DNA from: Acidobacteriota bacterium
GTDB lineage: Bacteria; Acidobacteriota; Terriglobia; UBA7540
Direction of reading: 5' to 3'
DNA length: 17,509 nucleotides
Assembly (NCBI GenBank): GCA_021828245.1
Contig: JAKASC010000017.1
Span: 1 to 17,509, forward strand
The notes beneath the pieces are model-generated. The model did not search any database, was not told where the DNA came from, and saw only the letters and a list, made by a program, of their open reading frames with translations. Position numbers and translations under genes: made by a program. Numbering within the stretch: position 1 is the first letter of the stretch; each line of letters starts with the position of its first letter. Positions 12,769 to 17,509 of this stretch are shown one piece after another.

Positions 12769-14274
12769 ATGCTTAGAAAGTTGCTGCCAGTCTGTGGGTT
12801 GATAGCTGGCGCTGTGCTGATGGTGACCGGGTGTAGCAGCTCATTCAGCAGCAATTCAACAAGCCCCGGAAAGGGTGGATTGATCACGTTGATGACGGAC
12901 ACTCCCTCCTGCGATGTTTTGGGGTTCCGCGTGGAGATGAGTTCGCTGTCCGTGATCCTTCAAGGAAACACCAATAGCACGCCGGTTTTCCCGCCCCCCG
13001 TGACCGTCAACCCCAACTTTGTTTCTCCATCCCTTGAGGTTGCCCGGCTGCGGGACTTCACCAAAATTCTCAACATTGAGAGGATTCGGGCGGGAACCTA
13101 CGATCAGGCTGTGGTCAATTTAGTCATGACCGATGGGGCCATTTATGATCCCACGGCGAACCCGCCGGTGGCGACTTTTTCGCCCACCGCAACCACAAGC
13201 AGCGTCACGGTTAACATTAACCCACCGCTGGTGATTACGAGCGGCGGTGTCAGCACGATTCTCCTCGACCTCAATTTGCAAAAATCTCTGGCCGCCAATG
13301 CTCAAGGGGAGCTTCTTGGCACTTTTACGCCGGTCGTCAGCGTGACGCCAATAGCGGCTTCAACCAACGAAGGATTCGGTGACATGGATGACATTGACGG
13401 CTTCACGGAAAGCGTGACGCCGGTGATTGCGACACCCGGCTCAAGCTTCACGGGGAGCTTCTCGCTCCAAACCTTTCCGCCGAACGGCCCTTCATTGACC
13501 GTCAACCTTACAAGCGCCACCCAGCTCTTCGGCGTGCCGGCGCTGAACCAATTGCTGACGCCCAGCTTTGTGGAGCTGGACGGTTATCTGGACGCCCAGG
13601 GCAATCTGGTGGCCAACTCGGTCCAGGTCGAAAATCAAGAGAACGTCAACACCAATACGGTGGCCTACCTCGGACCGGTGTTAACGGTGACACGCGATGC
13701 GAGTGGCGGCCTCCAGCAGTTCACCATGCTCGTGCGAGACACGCAACCGGATGTGAGTGCGTCCATTTTGCCGGAAACGCCGGCCATCGTCAGTATCTCA
13801 CCCTCCACTACGTTTCAGTTGGCTTCTCCGCCGGCAAACTTCGCTCAGTTGCCCTTTGACGCTTCGAATCTCGCGCCGGGCGACGAAGTTGCGGTCAGCG
13901 GGACCTTTACGCCGAACAGTAGCGCCGAGGTGACGAACCGACAGCCTGTGGCCGTGACCGCAGACAGCGTCTTTCTAAGATTGCAAACGGTTGCCGGAAA
14001 CTTCACCTCGCGGATATCCGTCGGTTCGGACGATAAAACCGGAGCATTTGATTTGGCTGTCTGCGGGGATGTGTTCCAGGCCGTGCCTACCCTAGTGATT
14101 ACCACTAACACCACCAATTTCGTGAACGTTCAAGGCTTGGCCGAGCTCACTCCGCAACCTGAATTACTGGTCAAGGGACTGGCATTCTTTGAGCCGCAAG
14201 CTACCACCATCAACTCTGTTCAGATTCCCGCAGGAACGTTGGTCATCCTTGCCAAACAAGTTCATGCCTTGTAA
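12769..14274 (+). CDS. DUF4382-type lipoprotein with C-terminal DUF5666-like repeats
   Basis: The 501-residue product starts at ATG 12769 with AAGGAG at 12757-12762. A signal peptide ends in lipobox VTGC with C22, followed by a serine-rich linker (22-36). Residues about 37-195 match the DUF4382 pattern (GLITLMTDTPSCDVLGFRVE, then LRDFTKILNIERIRAGTYDQ, then ILLDLNLQKSLAAN), a beta-rich extracytoplasmic domain common in acidobacteria and Bacteroidota. The remainder resembles DUF5666-like units, each with a Q/V-rich strand followed by VELDGYL, PGDEVAVSGTF and LLVKGLAFF. It has no catalytic motif and is expected anchored on the envelope. The ECF sigma/anti-sigma pair follows on the same strand after about 205 bp. 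Confidence 0.85.
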   Translation: MLRKLLPVCGLIAGAVLMVTGCSSSFSSNSTSPGKGGLITLMTDTPSCDVLGFRVEMSSLSVILQGNTNSTPVFPPPVTVNPNFVSPSLEVARLRDFTKILNIERIRAGTYDQAVVNLVMTDGAIYDPTANPPVATFSPTATTSSVTVNINPPLVITSGGVSTILLDLNLQKSLAANAQGELLGTFTPVVSVTPIAASTNEGFGDMDDIDGFTESVTPVIATPGSSFTGSFSLQTFPPNGPSLTVNLTSATQLFGVPALNQLLTPSFVELDGYLDAQGNLVANSVQVENQENVNTNTVAYLGPVLTVTRDASGGLQQFTMLVRDTQPDVSASILPETPAIVSISPSTTFQLASPPANFAQLPFDASNLAPGDEVAVSGTFTPNSSAEVTNRQPVAVTADSVFLRLQTVAGNFTSRISVGSDDKTGAFDLAVCGDVFQAVPTLVITTNTTNFVNVQGLAELTPQPELLVKGLAFFEPQATTINSVQIPAGTLVILAKQVHAL

Positions 14275-14319
14275 GGCGCAATTTGGCCGCGCGACCAGCC
14301 GCATTGCGGTTGGCGGCGG

Positions 14320-14333
14320 GAAGATGTATCTTC
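14320..14333. promoter_or_regulatory. Inverted repeat ahead of the sigma factor gene
   Basis: GAAGAT and ATCTTC flank a 2-nt centre. The site is 147 bp upstream of the sigma start at 14480, in the gap after the lipoprotein gene, and could be an operator. No ECF-type -35 (GGAAC) with matching -10 is obvious nearby. Confidence 0.25.
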
Positions 14334-14479
14334 AGTGGCGGAGAGGACAGGACAGGTTCTTTCTCACAAGCTCGATGGTCGAGGAAGGGTTTTTCCGGGA
14401 GCTACCGGCAGGCGCAGCGGATGAAGATGCAGCCGGGCTCCGGGTCGCTGAGAAAAAGAGTCACAAGCGCATCGTAACT

Positions 14480-15082
14480 ATGACCGACGTAGCGGTTCAA
14501 CAACCCGGCAAACCCGAGGCCCAGTTGCTGACGGAGGCGCGCCTCGGCAAATACGAGGCCTTTGAGGAATTGGTCAACCGTCACGAGCGCAAGATCTATC
14601 GGCTGGCTTTGAATCTCACGGGGATGCCGGAAGATGCTGAAGATGTCCTCCAGGAGACTTTCCTCAAGGCCTTTGAACACTTGCCCGAGTTCCGTGAAGA
14701 TTCCCGTTTCTATACATGGTTGGTCCGGATTGCCATCAATGAAGGCCTGATGAAGCTGCGGAAGCGGCGCTCGAGCAAAGAGGTGGCTTCCGAAGATGCC
14801 GTGGGCGACGATGGTGAAGTTTTACCGAGAGAGTTTACCGATTGGCGTCCCAACCCCGAGCAGATTTACGCTGCGCGGGAGCTGCAGGAGATTTTGCAGA
14901 ATGCTGCCCGCGCTCTGCCGGTTTCTCTCCGCGCCGTGTTCATTCTGAGGGACGTGGAGGGCCTCTCCACGGAGGAGACCGCGGAAGCTCTGGGCCTTTC
15001 AACCGGAGCGGTGAAGGCTAGATTATTCCGTGCGCGGATTCGTTTGCGCGAAGAACTGAGCAAGGTTTTTAAGCGAGGTTGA
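14480..15082 (+). CDS. ECF (RpoE-type) RNA polymerase sigma factor
   Basis: The product is 200 residues from ATG 14480. The frame stays open further upstream to 14189, but that part overlaps the lipoprotein gene and shows no sigma motif, so the internal start is preferred; its ribosome-binding site is weak. Region 2 is clear (FEELVNRHERKIYRLALNLT, EDAEDVLQETFLKAFEHLPE, FYTWLVRIAINEGLMKLRKR, residues about 28-97), followed by an acidic linker. Region 4 is LPVSLRAVFILRDVEGLSTE then EALGLSTGAVKARLFRARIRLREEL (about 145-195). Region 3 is absent, which defines the ECF class. Its stop overlaps the beginning of the zinc-finger anti-sigma frame, so the two are translationally coupled and should act as a pair. 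Confidence 0.93.
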   Translation: MTDVAVQQPGKPEAQLLTEARLGKYEAFEELVNRHERKIYRLALNLTGMPEDAEDVLQETFLKAFEHLPEFREDSRFYTWLVRIAINEGLMKLRKRRSSKEVASEDAVGDDGEVLPREFTDWRPNPEQIYAARELQEILQNAARALPVSLRAVFILRDVEGLSTEETAEALGLSTGAVKARLFRARIRLREELSKVFKRG

Positions 15083-15087
15083 ACTTG

Positions 15088-15327
15088 GTGAATTGCAAAG
15101 ATTGCCTCAAAGACATTTCCGACTACCTTGAGGGAGCCTTGAGTGACAGCCTGCGACGTGAACTGGAAGCTCACCTTAAGACCTGTCGCCACTGCAAGGT
15201 TGTTTTCGACACGACGCGGAAGACCGTCGAGCTTTATTGTGACGGCAAACTTTTTCCTCTCCCCGAGGATGTCCGTTCGCGCCTCCACGCGGCCCTACGA
15301 CGCCGTTGGGAGGAAAAACAGGCGTAG
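15088..15327 (+). CDS. Small soluble zinc-finger anti-sigma factor (ZAS type)
   Basis: The product is 79 residues from GTG 15088 (GAGG 9 nt upstream); a TTG at 15079 overlapping the sigma stop would add 3 residues. The anti-sigma zinc-finger signature is CKDCLKDISDYLEGALSDS followed by HLKTCRHCKVVF, the H-x3-C-x2-C core plus an upstream cysteine. Beyond the finger is only a short helical tail, with no transmembrane segment, so it is cytoplasmic and could respond to redox or metal state through the zinc site. It most likely binds and silences the ECF factor encoded immediately upstream. A 13-bp palindrome (TTCCAG-C-CTGGAA, 15353-15365) lies in the short convergent gap that follows. Confidence 0.85.
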   Translation: MNCKDCLKDISDYLEGALSDSLRRELEAHLKTCRHCKVVFDTTRKTVELYCDGKLFPLPEDVRSRLHAALRRRWEEKQA

Positions 15328-15398
15328 CTTTCCCCTCCGACAACGTTGCTGCTTCCAGCCTGGAATCGCGCCCCCAGTCCGGCAGGTCGGGTCAAGCG

Positions 15399-15698
15399 TC
15401 AAACCTTAAAGAGAGAATCAAATTTCTTCTTGGCCTCGTCGGCCTTAGCAGACGCACGGCCTTCACCGGCGAGGAGAACGGGGTTAGGGGAAAAGTAGTC
15501 GCAGTAGTTGGCCCCTTCCTTATCGCGAACCCAATCCGCCTGAGGTTCGGCGCATTGATTGTGCTTGGTAGGATCATAGAACTTGCAATTCCTGCAGGTG
15601 TGAAGGTCGGCATCGCAGGAAGGGCAAACGTCGCGCAAGCCGACGCGCGGCGCATCCACCTTGATGACCGCATGGCATTTCCCGCATTGGAGTTGCAT
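15399..15698 (-). CDS. Small double zinc-ribbon protein
   Basis: The product is 99 residues from ATG 15698 (a TTG at 15713 would add 5). Eight cysteines form two likely zinc sites: C5-x2-C8 with C25-x2-C28, and C35-x2-C38 with C49 and C66. The order of pairs is MQLQCGKCHAVIK, VCPSCDADLHTCRNCKFYDP, then ANYCDYFSP. The C-terminus (AKADEAKKKFDSLFKV) is a charged helix. No catalytic motif is visible, so a nucleic-acid- or protein-binding role is plausible. It lies just downstream of rpoC on the same strand (88 bp), with a hairpin between, and could be co-expressed with the RNA polymerase operon. I do not recognise a named family. Confidence 0.78.
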   Translation of the reverse strand: MQLQCGKCHAVIKVDAPRVGLRDVCPSCDADLHTCRNCKFYDPTKHNQCAEPQADWVRDKEGANYCDYFSPNPVLLAGEGRASAKADEAKKKFDSLFKV

Positions 15699-15722
15699 GA
15701 GGGCCGCTCTCAAATTGCCTAA

Positions 15723-15783
15723 GCTTCCGGCGGGTATCGGCCTGCGGTCGGCCAGACCGATGGGCTGACGAGCCGTCGGAAGC
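15723..15783. terminator. Long inverted repeat after rpoC, possible attenuator or terminator
   Basis: GCTTCCGGCGG (15723-15733) and CCGTCGGAAGC (15773-15783) pair at 10 of 11 positions, with further complementarity (ATCGG/CCGAT) inside the loop. The structure starts 2 bp beyond the rpoC stop. On the minus strand no U-tract follows, so it may stabilise the rpoC 3' end or attenuate read-through into the zinc-ribbon gene rather than act as a classical intrinsic terminator. Confidence 0.4.
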
Positions 15784-15785
15784 GC

Positions 15786-17509
<1,724 letters not shown>

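Noticed and set aside
15392..15722. Frames on both strands overlapping the zinc-ribbon gene.
   Set aside because: Only the frame with eight regularly spaced cysteines is protein-like; the others are shadows.

Overview
The window is GC-rich bacterial chromosome from an organism I would place in the Acidobacteriota. This is inferred from gene content, not from a marker gene. The pointers are a DUF4382-type lipoprotein, a TrbI/VirB10-like secreted protein, a GlmU whose N-terminal signature reads LAAGKATR, a consensus sigma-54 promoter, and an rpoC followed by a small zinc-ribbon gene. Genes sit on both strands in short operons.

Layout. Positions 1-2472 hold an amino-sugar locus: a partial BadF/N-acetylglucosamine-kinase-type gene and nanE (both minus) diverge from a GntR/UTRA regulator (plus). 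The shared 156-bp intergenic region carries a promoter and inverted repeats. Positions 2473-4524 are gene-poor, with one lipoprotein gene, a decayed XRE helix-turn-helix fragment and a cluster of strong inverted repeats. Positions 4525-7545 hold a three-gene minus-strand run: TPR protein, WYL-domain regulator, and PD-(D/E)XK nuclease. The last two are coupled by an ATGA overlap, and a perfect-consensus sigma-54 promoter lies in front of the TPR gene. Positions 7748-12083 hold an M16 zinc peptidase, a TrbI-like exported protein and a GlmU fused to a STAS domain (all minus). A tRNA-Ser(TGA) gene follows. Positions 12769-15327 (plus) hold a large DUF4382 lipoprotein and an ECF sigma factor with its small soluble zinc-finger anti-sigma. 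Positions 15399-17509 (minus) hold a zinc-ribbon gene and the C-terminal part of rpoC, which runs off the right edge.

How the parts fit. The left locus would interconvert amino-sugar phosphates (kinase, then ManNAc-6-P to GlcNAc-6-P epimerase) under local GntR control. GlmU makes UDP-GlcNAc for the cell wall. The two most unusual items are the sigma-54/TPR/WYL/nuclease unit, which has the architecture of a regulated defence-type or DNA-processing module, and the GlmU-STAS fusion, which would attach a partner-switch domain to the committed enzyme of peptidoglycan precursor synthesis. Both gene identities rest on visible motifs; the functional readings are inference.
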